Shown: positions 9,390 to 17,820, counted from the first letter of the stretch. The stretch is DNA of 64,000 bases from Bradyrhizobium sp. sBnM-33 (GCF_032917945.1 NZ_CP136624.1:7936001-8000000), one strand, 5' to 3'. Notes: a model not told the origin generated them from the letters alone. Translations and numbers: made by a program.

Positions 9390-9735
9390 TTTTAAGGTGT
9401 TCCCCGCAAATCTCTTGGTTCCAGCATGACGTTTCCAGAAAACCGGTAGCCACTTTTCCAGGTCATGCGTTTCGTTGGCGCATGACCTGATCGGAAAACG
9501 GGTAGCCATTTTTCCGGGTCATGCGATAGCTTGCCCAGCCAAAATCACGGCCGGGGCCGTTCGCGTGCAAGGCAGCCCCACCGGATAAAGGAAGCGGGTG
9601 CTCTAGGCAAGCAAGAAGGCAGCTTTAAGGGGGCCTTAGAACGGCTCCAACCCCTTGATATCCCCGTAAAATCCTGGCCATCCCGGCCTTGCGCGGGCGA
9701 TAGGCGCATTAACATCCGGCAATGATGAAAAGGCT
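9390..9735. other. Intergenic region between purA and ybaK
   Basis: This 346-bp gap between divergent genes holds a palindromic repeat (9424-9524) in its purA-proximal half. The rest, about 9525-9735, must contain the ybaK promoter and perhaps that of purA; no clear operator was recognised. Confidence 0.6.
9424..9524. repeat. Interspersed palindromic repeat (GCATGACC...GAAAACCGGTAGCCA type)
   Basis: Two near-copies in opposite or direct arrangement are seen: catgacgtttccagaaaaccggtagccacttttccaggtcatgcg, then gcatgacctgatcggaaaacgggtagccatttttccgggtcatgcg. Each can fold on its gcatgacc/ggtcatgc ends. I recall this as an abundant bradyrhizobial extragenic element. It abuts the purA upstream region. 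Confidence 0.75.
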
Positions 9736-10209
9736 ATGTCCAAAACCACCCGTGCGACGCTAGCACTGGAAAAACTCGGCGTGAAATTCGCCCTGCACGC
9801 CTACGACTACGACCCGGATGCAGCGAGCATCGGGCTGCAGGCGGCGGAAGCGCTCGGCGTGCTGCCCGCGCGCGTGCTGAAGACGCTGATGGCCGAGGTC
9901 GATGGCAAACCGGTCTGTGCCGTGGTGCCATCGGACTGCGAGGTCAGCATGAAAAAGCTCGCGGCCGCCTTCAGCGCCAAGTCGGCGAAGATGATGCGGC
10001 CGGCGGATGCCGAACGGCTGACCGGCTACCATGTCGGCGGCATCTCGCCGTTCGGACAGAAGAAGCGCGTGCCGGTCGCGATCGAAGAAGCCGCGCTCGG
10101 CCATACCAGCGTGTTCCTCAATGGCGGCCAGCGCGGCCTGCAGATCGAACTCGATCCCAACGACGCCGTGAAGGCTGCGGGCGCGATCACACGGGCGCTC
10201 GTGGCGTGA
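9736..10209 (+). CDS. ybaK: Cys-tRNA(Pro) deacylase, YbaK/EbsC type
   Basis: This encodes 157 residues, the usual family length. YbaK hydrolyses cysteine mischarged onto tRNA(Pro). Family marks are the N-terminal ATLALEKLGVKFALHAYDYDP, then VLKTLMAEVDGKPVCAVVPSDCEV with the conserved Lys and Asp, and the C-terminal YHVGGISPFGQKKRVPVAIEE followed by VFLNGGQRGLQIEL. It is cytosolic with no signal peptide, and stands alone between a gap and a small hypothetical gene on the other strand. Confidence 0.92.
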   Translation: MSKTTRATLALEKLGVKFALHAYDYDPDAASIGLQAAEALGVLPARVLKTLMAEVDGKPVCAVVPSDCEVSMKKLAAAFSAKSAKMMRPADAERLTGYHVGGISPFGQKKRVPVAIEEAALGHTSVFLNGGQRGLQIELDPNDAVKAAGAITRALVA

Positions 10210-10238
10210 GCGGCCTCGCTGCGGCGGAGTGCTATATC

Positions 10239-10430
10239 CTATTTGGTGAGTTTGGGCTGCGTCTGCGCCCATAGCATCGCCTCGATGATGGCCCCGCGCA
10301 GTTTCGGGCGCTGCTCTTCATCGCATTCGATGAACGCCAGAATGGAATTGGCGCGAACGGCAAACTGGTGACGTGTTTCGGCTTCGGCTTCTTCGGCCGA
10401 CATCGGCTTGTTCAAGGAATGACCTATCAT
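10239..10430 (-). CDS. Small hypothetical protein
   Basis: From the ATG at 10430 this would be 63 residues (MIGHSLNKPMSAEEAEAETRH onward). It is acidic and helical, ending EAMLWAQTQPKLTK. The frame is open up to 10766, and the portion just upstream (FDRWDHDLQASLLSSVSPVG) also reads like protein, so the true start may be further upstream; the far upstream part looks non-coding. No strong ribosome site identifies the start. Family unknown, and it may not be a gene. Confidence 0.4.
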   Translation of the reverse strand: MIGHSLNKPMSAEEAEAETRHQFAVRANSILAFIECDEEQRPKLRGAIIEAMLWAQTQPKLTK

Positions 10431-10781
10431 CTGCAAAAATTCGATGTCACCGACAGGCGAAACGCTTGAGAGCAGACTCGCCTGCAAATCGTGGTCCCAA
10501 CGATCGAACCAACGCCCAATACTGAAAGTAGTCCGGAATAACTCACTGCATGTGCCCGCAAAACAAACCAGGGTTGGGTCACATGAATCAATCGTCCTTT
10601 GATTGCATACTTGCCTGCCCGCTGGCAACCCCAAACAGCCGGCAAGGCGGGCTGCATGGTCGCGATGCATCTTGCACCATTGATGAGCGGCGCAAATCGG
10701 TGTCTGTGACAAGGGCCGGGCCACATTCCGGCCCGGCGTCGATCGCCAGGCGGGCCGCGGCGCCATGAACCGGTCCTTCGA
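10431..10781. other. Intergenic region upstream of the first EamA gene
   Basis: About 350 bp with no clear gene, unless the small minus-strand protein starts further upstream than 10430. No repeat or operator was recognised. Confidence 0.45.
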
Positions 10782-11708
10782 ATGTCGGCTACCGAACAGA
10801 CTTCACCCGCACGATCCGGGAACTGGCTCGCCAACCAGCCTTATCTGCTGCTCAGCATCACCGCGCTGTGCTGGGCCGGCAACGCCATCGTCGGGCGCCT
10901 GGCTGCCGGCCATATTCCGCCGGTGACGCTGTCGTTCCTGCGTTGGTCGTTCGCGTTCCTGATCATCCTGCCGTTTGCCTGGAAGCATCTCGTTAACGAC
11001 TGGGCTGCGATCCGCGGCCGGCTCGGCATCATGGTCGTGCTCTCCGTCACCGGCATCAGCGCCTTCAACACGCTGCAATACTGGGCGCTTGAGCACACCC
11101 AGGCGCTGAATACGCTGTTGTTGCAGTCGGCCGGACCGCTGGTGGTCGCGGTGTGGTCGCTGGTGCTGCTCGGGGTGCGCTTGACGCTGGCGCAGGCCGC
11201 CGGTGTTCTGCTCTCGATGGCCGGCGTGATCATCATCCTGATGCATGGCGACCTCACCAAGCTATCCGGCATCGACTTCAACATCGGCGACCTGATCTTC
11301 CTTGTGGCGCTCGCGATCTTCGGTATCTATTCGGTGCTGTCGCTGAAGCGGCCCGCGATCCACGGCCTGTCGTTCGTCGCCTTCACCTTCGGCGCCGGCG
11401 CGGCCTGCCTGATCCCGCTGTTCATCTGGGAACTGTTCGCGCGGCCGCTGATGCAGATCGATGCGGCGAACCTGCTGACGCTCGCCTACGTCGCGCTGTT
11501 TCCCTCGACGATCGCCTATCTCTGCTTCAATCGCGGCGTGCAACTGATCGGCGCCAACCGCGCAGCACCCTTCTTTCACGTGGTGCCGGTGTTTGGCACC
11601 GTCATGTCAATCATCTTCCTCGGCGAGCACCCGCAGGCGTTCCACTTCTTGGGCTTTGCGCTGGTGCTGACGGGGGTGTTTGTCGCGTCACGGAAGCAGA
11701 CGGGCTGA
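10782..11708 (+). CDS. EamA/DMT family transporter
   Basis: This encodes 308 residues with ten predicted membrane helices and the two-fold EamA repeat. The first repeat begins PYLLLSITALCWAGNAIVG; the second begins near FNIGDLIFLVALAIFGIYSVLSL. Such proteins export metabolites such as amino acids or purine-related compounds; the substrate here is unknown. A close paralog sits at 24680-25615 and shares the NQPYLLLS and WAGN start and the NRAAPFFHVVPVFG block in the last quarter. Confidence 0.88.
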   Translation: MSATEQTSPARSGNWLANQPYLLLSITALCWAGNAIVGRLAAGHIPPVTLSFLRWSFAFLIILPFAWKHLVNDWAAIRGRLGIMVVLSVTGISAFNTLQYWALEHTQALNTLLLQSAGPLVVAVWSLVLLGVRLTLAQAAGVLLSMAGVIIILMHGDLTKLSGIDFNIGDLIFLVALAIFGIYSVLSLKRPAIHGLSFVAFTFGAGAACLIPLFIWELFARPLMQIDAANLLTLAYVALFPSTIAYLCFNRGVQLIGANRAAPFFHVVPVFGTVMSIIFLGEHPQAFHFLGFALVLTGVFVASRKQTG

Positions 11709-11810
11709 CGTTTCCCTCTGCCCGCAGGCGGGGCCGAGGTTGAGGGACTCGCGGTGACTTGCTCGACCAAATCCGCTATCTCTTGAACCGGCTTTACTTA
11801 GGCATTTTCG

Positions 11811-12626
11811 ATGAAGGTTCGCGCCAGCAATCTGATGATCGGCACGCTCGTCCTGGCCCTGATCGGGGGATCGCTGGGCGGGTTTCTTGGCTATCAGAAG
11901 TTCGTCAGCGCCAAACAGAAGGTGCCGTTCCGCGTGGTCTTCGAGGGCTCGGCCTCCGGCCTCCGCAACGGCGGCAGCGTGAATTTCGCCGGCATCCGGG
12001 TCGGCGAAGTGGTGTCGCTGAAACTCGACCATCCGCGCCGCGTGGTCGCGCTCGCCATGATCGACGGCACCACGCCGGTGAAGAGCGACACCCAGGTCGG
12101 CCTTGAATTTCAGGGGCTCACGGGAATCGCCGCGATCTCGTTCACCGGCGGCTCCGATGAGGCGCCGCCGCCAGCAAAGGGACCCGACGGCATTCCAGAG
12201 CTCACCGCCGATCCGGAAGGCACACTCAACACCCAGCAAAAAATCCGCGTGGCGCTGCGCAACGTCGATCGCGTGATCGCCGACAACGAGGTGGCGATCA
12301 AGGATACTTTGCGGAATTTCGAGACGTTCACCGCCTCGCTCTCAAACAATGGAGCGAAAATCACGTCCATCATCGCAACCGCCGAATCCGGCATCGGCGC
12401 GGTCGACGGCGCAATGGATAAGACAAAGGATTTCCTCGGCAGCCTCGCCAGCGACAAATACGGCGGCGAGCTGCTGCCGACCGTGATTTCGCTGCGCGAC
12501 CTGATTGAAAGTTTCGACAAGAAGTCCGGGCGGGTGATCGCCGAGACGCGAAAAATGCTCGGCGACGTCAGCGATTCCGTCAACAAGGCCGGCCAGAAAT
12601 TTGGCGGACCGCCTCCCCGGCGCTAA
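11811..12626 (+). CDS. MCE/MlaD domain protein
   Basis: This encodes 271 residues. One N-terminal membrane anchor (LMIGTLVLALIGGSLGGFLGYQKF, about 9-32) is followed by an MCE domain at about 38-115 with the usual G-L-x-x-G-x-x-V-x-x-x-G-I-x-x-G-x-V pattern (ASGLRNGGSVNFAGIRVGEV). The C-terminal helical part (about 140-265) resembles MlaD-type tails. MlaD proteins bind lipids in the periplasm for the Mla phospholipid-transport system. No mlaE or mlaF lies beside this gene, so its partners must be elsewhere. It lies 103 bp after the EamA gene. Confidence 0.85.
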   Translation: MKVRASNLMIGTLVLALIGGSLGGFLGYQKFVSAKQKVPFRVVFEGSASGLRNGGSVNFAGIRVGEVVSLKLDHPRRVVALAMIDGTTPVKSDTQVGLEFQGLTGIAAISFTGGSDEAPPPAKGPDGIPELTADPEGTLNTQQKIRVALRNVDRVIADNEVAIKDTLRNFETFTASLSNNGAKITSIIATAESGIGAVDGAMDKTKDFLGSLASDKYGGELLPTVISLRDLIESFDKKSGRVIAETRKMLGDVSDSVNKAGQKFGGPPPRR

Positions 12627-12667
12627 CCCGCCTTTCCGACAACAACCAAGAAAATGGAACGCCCGAC

Positions 12668-13885
12668 GTGCTCGACAAATCTCCGGCCGTAACTGCGCCG
12701 CCTCCGACCGTGACCCGCACCGAGAGCGCGGTGCCGCGGGCTCTGCAGAAATATCTCTCGCTCGATGATTTCGAGCCGGTGGCGCGGCGGCGGATTCCGA
12801 AATTTCTCTACGGCTATATTTCCGGCGGCGCCGAGACTGACGCCGCCATGCGCGACAATCGCAAGGCCTTCGACGAATACGGCTTCGTGCCGCGCGTGCT
12901 CAACGACGTCTCCGGCCGCGACCAGACTACGACGCTGTTCGGCAACACCTATGCCGCGCCGTTCGGTATTCCCCCGATGGGTTCCTCGGCGCTGTGCCCT
13001 TATCGCGGCGACATCGTGCTGACGCAGGCGGCAAAGGCCGAGAACGTGCCGATGATCTTGAGCGCCTCGTCGCTGATCACGCTGGAGGATGTACGCGCCG
13101 CCAATCAGGCTGCGTGGTATCAGGCCTATCTCGCAGGCTTGCCGGAGCGGATCGAACCGCTGGTCGATCGCGTGGCGGCGGCCGGCTACGACACTTTCGT
13201 CGTCACCGCCGACGTGCCGGTGCCGCCCAACCGCGAGAACAACATCCGCAACGGCTTTCAGGTGCCGCTCGCGATCACGCCGCGCGTGTTCTGGGACACG
13301 GTCACCCATCCGCACTGGCTGTTCGGCACCTGGGCGCGCACCGTGATCAACCACGGCATGCCGCATTTCGAGAACATGGACGCGCAGCGCGGCCCGCCGG
13401 TGCTGGCGAAGAATCTGATGCGCAACATCGGCGCCCGCGACCAGCTCGCCTGGAAGCATGTCGAGTTGATCCGCAAGCGGTGGAAGGGCAAGCTCGTCGT
13501 CAAGGGGCTGGTCTCGCCGACGGATGCCAGAATCGCGCGCGAGAGCGGCGTCGACGGCGTGATGCTCTCCAACCATGGCGGCCGCCAGCTCGACTACACG
13601 ATGTCCGGCCTGCGCACGCTGTCGGAGATCGCGGCCGAAGCGAAGGGCATGACTGTGATGGTCGACGGCGGCATCCGGCGCGGCACCGATGTGATCAAGG
13701 CGCTGGCGCTCGGCGCGCATTTCGTCTGGGTCGGCCGTCCCTTCCTCTATGCCGCGATCGCCGGCGGGCAAGCCGGCGTGCAGCGCGCGATCACGCTTCT
13801 GAAAGCCGAGATCGACCGCGACCTCGCGCTATTAGGCATCCGCTCGATCAGCGAGATTACGCCGGATCTGGTGCGGAAATTCTAG
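12668..13885 (+). CDS. FMN-dependent alpha-hydroxy-acid oxidase (LldD/GOX family)
   Basis: This encodes 405 residues of the FMN alpha-hydroxy-acid dehydrogenase fold. The active-site signature SNHGGRQLD is at 301-309 (base H303, substrate-binding R306). K279 in VVKG and the phosphate loop DGGIRRG (333-339) bind FMN. These enzymes oxidise L-lactate, glycolate or mandelate-like acids; the substrate is not determined. The start is the GTG at 12668, 41 bp after the MCE gene. A second, more divergent member is at 58886-60022. Confidence 0.88.
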   Translation: MLDKSPAVTAPPPTVTRTESAVPRALQKYLSLDDFEPVARRRIPKFLYGYISGGAETDAAMRDNRKAFDEYGFVPRVLNDVSGRDQTTTLFGNTYAAPFGIPPMGSSALCPYRGDIVLTQAAKAENVPMILSASSLITLEDVRAANQAAWYQAYLAGLPERIEPLVDRVAAAGYDTFVVTADVPVPPNRENNIRNGFQVPLAITPRVFWDTVTHPHWLFGTWARTVINHGMPHFENMDAQRGPPVLAKNLMRNIGARDQLAWKHVELIRKRWKGKLVVKGLVSPTDARIARESGVDGVMLSNHGGRQLDYTMSGLRTLSEIAAEAKGMTVMVDGGIRRGTDVIKALALGAHFVWVGRPFLYAAIAGGQAGVQRAITLLKAEIDRDLALLGIRSISEITPDLVRKF

Positions 13886-14365
13886 CCCGATTCTGATCCA
13901 AGGGCGTGAATAACCCATAAATTCAGACTGGTCAGTGGACGTCCGCTTAGGTGCGCATTCCGGACTCAAGTCAGACATCACCGCCGGTCCGGAAAGTGCC
14001 CAGAAGCAGACCTAGCGCTCTCGCACATTCACTATGGGTCGAGCGCAAATGCCGGCCCAGTCGACATCGAGCCGGAGCACAAACGGGCCCGGCTACTCTG
14101 GCTCAAGCCATGGACACCGAAGCGGCGCGAGCGCTACCGGAAGCGAGGCCAAGCAAGAAGAAGATTATGCCGCTTTCCGTGATCACACGCGCGGCGCGGA
14201 AAGGTCGAATTTAGCGCAGAGCGCATTAGGCGATCCGCAGCAATAATATAACTGCCGATTATCTTCTTTGGAACGGCCAATCGCGAGACGCGTTTCGCGG
14301 GATAGCTCGGTGCTGTTCCCACAGACAGCCCATACCCATGTAGATGAAGGGGGAAAGAACTGCAG
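13886..14365. other. Intergenic region with little visible structure
   Basis: About 480 bp without a convincing gene; the small frames inside look like random basic sequence. Its right end contains the EcfG-like promoter at 14270-14294 ahead of the 59-residue gene. I see no repeat of the families found elsewhere. Confidence 0.6.
14270..14294 (+). promoter_or_regulatory. Putative sigma-EcfG (general stress response) promoter
   Basis: GGAAC at 14270-14274, a 16-nt spacer and CGTT at 14291-14294 match the alphaproteobacterial general-stress promoter pattern GGAAC-N16/17-CGTT. The element is 72 bp upstream of the ATG at 14366, a reasonable 5' leader. Agreement with the known pattern is exact in both blocks, but chance matches occur in high-GC DNA. 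Confidence 0.6.
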
Positions 14366-14545
14366 ATGACACCCTCGTCCCAAACCGACGCGGAGAGGTT
14401 CCGTAAGGAAGCTGAGGAATGCCGTAAGCTGGCGGAGAAGGCCATGAGCCCTCTGGATAAGGAGGCTTGGGTGCGCCTTGCCGAGGATTGGCTGAAGCTT
14501 GCGCAAGAGGCGGAACGGGGCACCAGGTTTGGCCGGACGAGATGA
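14366..14545 (+). CDS. Small helical protein, probable general stress gene
   Basis: This 59-residue gene encodes a strongly amphipathic, charged helix pair (DAERFRKEAEECRKLAEKA then DKEAWVRLAEDWLKLAQEA), with no signal peptide. Such tiny proteins recur in Bradyrhizobium and have no assigned function. The ATG at 14366 is preceded by a purine-rich stretch (GAAGGGGGAAAG). The EcfG-like promoter 72 bp upstream suggests induction under general stress. The sequence is not that of a toxin or a DNA-binding domain. Confidence 0.75.
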   Translation: MTPSSQTDAERFRKEAEECRKLAEKAMSPLDKEAWVRLAEDWLKLAQEAERGTRFGRTR

Positions 14546-14687
14546 TCCGGCTTACGTCACGGACAAGGCAGGCTTTACACCTTAACATTTGATTTGGTGG
14601 ACGACGGTCTCTTCTCGATAGGATCGAGATCGAGGCGACGATTTCTTACGACTGGCTAGCAAGGACCTGTCGTCAGGAGAAATCGCG

Positions 14688-14876
14688 ATGACCGTCAAAG
14701 AGCTCATAGTTCGACTGCAGGCGCTTCCCAACCAGGATGCGCTTGTAATTTTTGCAAGCGGCAATGCAAACGAGTGGCTGGTAGTCACTGGCATCGTTGA
14801 GCGCGGTATTTCACGGTCACCTGCAAACCCGGATTTTGTTGTACCAGGCAACGATCCTGGCGTGGAGATCATCTAG
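14688..14876 (+). CDS. Small hypothetical protein
   Basis: This encodes 62 residues (MTVKELIVRLQALPNQDALV...). A strong ribosome site AGGAGAA at about 14676-14682 sits at good distance from the ATG at 14688, which is the main argument that the gene is real. The N-terminus resembles short proteins beginning with the MTVKELI-x-x-L-x-x-LPx-D pattern, seen in phage and host genomes, of unknown function. It lies 142 bp after the 59-residue gene, possibly on a separate transcript. Confidence 0.7.
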   Translation: MTVKELIVRLQALPNQDALVIFASGNANEWLVVTGIVERGISRSPANPDFVVPGNDPGVEII

Positions 14877-15065
14877 CCGCTTCTCCTTCCAATGAAACAC
14901 GGAAGAGGCAGCCCTGAGTACTCGGCCACGGAGGTCCAGCTAACAAGTCCAACCACACCGCTAAGTCCTGTAACACTGTCTGCTCTGGGTATGTCCGCCT
15001 TGCCTCAATGAGCTGACACGTCAGCTCGACCCGTCATTTCCGAAAGTGCCGCGAACGGGCTGACC

Positions 15066-16277
15066 CTAACCTGATCGCTGTGGGAGCGAATGCTCGAGGA
15101 AAAAACGCAGCATTTCCCTTGCTGCGTCCGGTCCTTTCGGATCAGTGTAGGAACCGGCAGGATTGCCTCCGGACCATGCGTGACCAGCTCCGTGGATATC
15201 CCAGTGCTCCAATATTCCGCGCCCATTCGCGTCGCTAAGGATCGTGCGGGTATAGGCATGCCCTCCAGGTACCTGGCCGCGAACAACCTTCTTTTGCAGG
15301 TTCATCGCTCTCACAGACTGCGCAAGAATTTGATCGCTGTTGTTGGGATGCACGGTAGTGTCGCAATCGCCGTGAAAAACAATAGTTGGAACAGGTGGTC
15401 CATCACATAAAGTAACGCTGTGACTGGCTCCGCCACCTTGTCGCATGGCGACCAACGCAGATGGAAGGTCAATGGCGGCCCCGCAGGCAAGGCCAGAATG
15501 TACGCCGATCGCTGCGTACAGATCCTTATAGGTAATTCCCATGATCGCAGCAGCGGCAGCTCCGGCCGATAGTCCACCAACATAGACACGATTGGGGTCG
15601 ATCGAAAAGTCGCGCATGACTTGGCGAGTGATGCCCGCGATAAGCGAGGGTTCACCTTTGCCCCGCTGCTGGTCGGCTGGGCGAAACCAATTCCAGCATT
15701 TCGCCTGGTTTGCCTCGCTGCGCTGGGCCGGATAGACCACGAAGCAAGATTGTTCTTCAGCGATGAAGTTCATCCTCGTACCGGCGGCGAAATCGTCCGG
15801 GGATTGAGTGCAGCCGTGTAGCATCACGATCAAAGGAAGCGATTGGTCCTGATAGCGGCTGGGGATGAAAAGCTTGTAGGCACGGCTTCCCGCCGGATTG
15901 CGGTAGGTTCCTTCGATGAACCTTGTGCCGTGAGGCACGATATCCGACGGGGAAAGCGGCTTGCGCTCAATCACAGTTCGCAAGTTGAACCCAGGGCGCT
16001 GCCTTGTGCGATCGAGAAACTCGCGGAGCATGCGAGGTTCAGCGAATGGAGGCCGCGCCAGGTCCGGGCTATCGTTCTCCTCAATAGCATTGGCCTTCGC
16101 GTCAATCATCGACGGCTCTTGTCCAATAAATGCGGGATGACCGATGCGCGATTCCGGGTCTGGCGCGCTTTCGTCGCGCAGCATGCGTTGAAGGAGCGCG
16201 GTGGCCTCCACGAGTCGGCCAGCGCGCGTGAGGCGTGTGGCTTCGCCAACTATGTCCTGTCTGAGCATCGCGTTCAC
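15066..16277 (-). CDS. PHB-depolymerase-family esterase, intracellular
   Basis: This encodes 403 residues of the alpha/beta-hydrolase family that includes extracellular PHB depolymerase and feruloyl esterases. The oxyanion-hole region is HGCTQSP (154-160). The nucleophile is S237 in GLSAG (235-239), the acid probably D306 in HGDCDTTVHP, and the base H366 in GAGHAWSGG. There is no signal peptide, and about 115 residues precede the catalytic domain, so it should act in the cytosol, perhaps on short polyhydroxyalkanoate or other esters. The start GTG at 16277 overlaps the stop of the ribbon-helix-helix gene (GTGA), indicating translational coupling; an ATG at 16268 is the alternative. Confidence 0.85.
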   Translation of the reverse strand: MNAMLRQDIVGEATRLTRAGRLVEATALLQRMLRDESAPDPESRIGHPAFIGQEPSMIDAKANAIEENDSPDLARPPFAEPRMLREFLDRTRQRPGFNLRTVIERKPLSPSDIVPHGTRFIEGTYRNPAGSRAYKLFIPSRYQDQSLPLIVMLHGCTQSPDDFAAGTRMNFIAEEQSCFVVYPAQRSEANQAKCWNWFRPADQQRGKGEPSLIAGITRQVMRDFSIDPNRVYVGGLSAGAAAAAIMGITYKDLYAAIGVHSGLACGAAIDLPSALVAMRQGGGASHSVTLCDGPPVPTIVFHGDCDTTVHPNNSDQILAQSVRAMNLQKKVVRGQVPGGHAYTRTILSDANGRGILEHWDIHGAGHAWSGGNPAGSYTDPKGPDAAREMLRFFLEHSLPQRSG

Positions 16278-16693
16278 CGTGTTCTATCGACGAGGGCGGC
16301 CTTGACCGCCGGACTGGCCTGCAAAGCGCCTAGGACGCAGACCGAAGCAATTGCGGCGCGAGCAAGCTCGGGCGTGACATCTTGAGCGATACTGGCAAGG
16401 CCCAAAACGTTGATGTGCAGCATTTCCCCGGCTCGCCGCGCCGCTTCGAGATCCTCTCGGCTGAAGTGCCTCAGACCCAGATCCAAACTTTTTCGGGTCG
16501 TTGACTGTTTGACGACGTCCGCGTGACGTTCCAGCTGGTTGCGGATTGCCGTTCGAATGAAATCGGTACGGTTCGAGTAGAAACCTTCCTGAACCATCAA
16601 GTCGACCTGACCAAGATCGACATAGCCGAGATTGATCGTGATTTTTTCGCTTTCCGGGGGCTTTGGCCGGAGTTCGCGGACGTTGCTCGTCAT
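16274..16693 (-). CDS. CopG-type ribbon-helix-helix regulator
   Basis: This encodes 139 residues. Residues about 16-54 (EKITINLGYVDLGQVDLMVQEGFYSNRTDFIRTAIRNQL) fit a ribbon-helix-helix fold: a short beta strand that pairs in the dimer to bind DNA, then two helices with the S-N-R-T-x-x-I turn. The tail beyond 60 is longer than in minimal CopG proteins and may bind a ligand or partner. A nested dyad at 16704-16739, just upstream of its start, is the obvious candidate operator. It is coupled by GTGA overlap to the depolymerase-like gene, so it likely regulates that operon and itself. Confidence 0.85.
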   Translation of the reverse strand: MTSNVRELRPKPPESEKITINLGYVDLGQVDLMVQEGFYSNRTDFIRTAIRNQLERHADVVKQSTTRKSLDLGLRHFSREDLEAARRAGEMLHINVLGLASIAQDVTPELARAAIASVCVLGALQASPAVKAALVDRTR

Positions 16694-16703
16694 GGCCTAG
16701 CTC

Positions 16704-16739
16704 CATCCTGGTGCCATCTAGTTGGATGGTATATGGATG
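16704..16739. promoter_or_regulatory. Nested dyad, candidate operator of the ribbon-helix-helix regulator
   Basis: Two perfect 5-bp inverted pairs share one centre (16721.5): inner CCATC (16714-16718) with GATGG (16725-16729), and outer CATCC (16704-16708) with GGATG (16735-16739). This gives the layout CATCC-N5-CCATC-N6-GATGG-N5-GGATG over 36 bp. It begins 11 bp upstream of the regulator ATG (16693) and covers its likely ribosome site; the hydrolase ATG (16813) is 73 bp downstream. Two symmetric dimer sites are what a ribbon-helix-helix tetramer would bind. Confidence 0.6.
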
Positions 16740-16812
16740 TTAAGGCGGCCTGTCAACGGGACGGAACGCTAATGGGTCTCTAATTTGAAGTGCATCCCGG
16801 GGGCGCGAGACG

Positions 16813-17820
16813 ATGTTTCCGATTTTCTCGGTTACCGACGCCTTTAGAAGGGCAGTTGGCGAAATGCTGGAAAGTGCGGGCTACGGGCCGCATGAAACGG
16901 CATGGGACCGCGTTGCGCATCCCGATTTCCGACTACGCCGCTACGCACAGTCGGCGGCGAACCCTTCGTCAGCCTTGATTGTACCCGCCCCGATCAAGCG
17001 GGCCTACATATTCGACCTCTTGCCGGACGTGAGCGTGGTGCGGTGTCTCATCCAGGCGGGATTCGCCGTCTACCTGTACGAATGGCCAGAGGAACAGGAT
17101 GGCAAGTCGGACCTTGAATCCAGCATACGCTCACTCAGCCTTGCAGCTGAAATGATCGCGACCGAGCATCGCGGCCCATCCATCCTCGTTGGGCACTCTC
17201 TTGGTGGGACCCTTGCCGCGATCACCGCGGCTATTGAGCCGCACCTGGTCAGCAAACTCGTGCTTGTTGAAGCTCCCCTAAAATTCGGCGAACAGACCGG
17301 AGCGCTAGGGCCGATTGTGCTGTCTTCGCCAACAGCGCCGCTCGGTGCTGTTCCAGGAAGTCTGCTCGATCTGGCGAGCGTTGTCGCGGCACCGGAAGAA
17401 TTCGTTATCGGGCGTTATAGCGATAGCTGCACAAGCTTGCTGGATCCGGAAGCGCTGGCAATCCATGTTGCCGTCATTCGCTGGAGTCTGGACGAGTTCG
17501 CGCCCAGCGGCCCACTGATCCGAGATGTAATCCAGCTGCTCTACCGTGAAGACCGATTCGCGCGCAACGAGCTTCATTTGTTTGGGCGGGATGCCCGATC
17601 CGACTCGCTGGCCAAAATACCCGTCGCGGCAATTGTCGATCATGCAAGCCGAGTGGTCCCATCCTTGTCCGTCTTAGGAGCGTTGAAGAACCCTTCGATA
17701 TTTTCGTATGAGCGAGAAATCGGAGTGGCGCTTCAGCACGTGGGACCACTTGTGGGCAGGCAGGCGCATCGAAAAATCTGGCCTAAGGTAATTGATTGGA
17801 TGCGCGGGCGCCAACGGTGA
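16813..17820 (+). CDS. PhaC-like alpha/beta hydrolase with serine nucleophile
   Basis: This encodes 335 residues. The N-terminal third resembles class I/III polyhydroxyalkanoate synthase PhaC, with APIKRAYIFDLLPDVS (59-74) aligning to the INKxYILDLxPENS block. PhaC uses a Cys nucleophile in a GxCxG lipase-like box; here the box is GHSLGG (127-132) with S129, so this is more likely a hydrolase or a PHA-related esterase than a synthase. Candidate acid D276 precedes H277; H309 or H319 could be the base (IGVALQHVG). There is no signal peptide. It is divergent from the depolymerase operon, with the dyad between them. Confidence 0.75.
   Translation: MFPIFSVTDAFRRAVGEMLESAGYGPHETAWDRVAHPDFRLRRYAQSAANPSSALIVPAPIKRAYIFDLLPDVSVVRCLIQAGFAVYLYEWPEEQDGKSDLESSIRSLSLAAEMIATEHRGPSILVGHSLGGTLAAITAAIEPHLVSKLVLVEAPLKFGEQTGALGPIVLSSPTAPLGAVPGSLLDLASVVAAPEEFVIGRYSDSCTSLLDPEALAIHVAVIRWSLDEFAPSGPLIRDVIQLLYREDRFARNELHLFGRDARSDSLAKIPVAAIVDHASRVVPSLSVLGALKNPSIFSYEREIGVALQHVGPLVGRQAHRKIWPKVIDWMRGRQR

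Noticed and set aside
8322..9395. A 357-residue plus-strand frame opposite purA
   Set aside because: It is an antisense shadow of purA in high-GC DNA; the translation is rich in Gln, Arg and Ala and matches no protein pattern.
16755..16785. GGAAC in the regulator/hydrolase gap as an EcfG promoter
   Set aside because: The 3' block is absent (TTGA instead of CGTT at the right distance).
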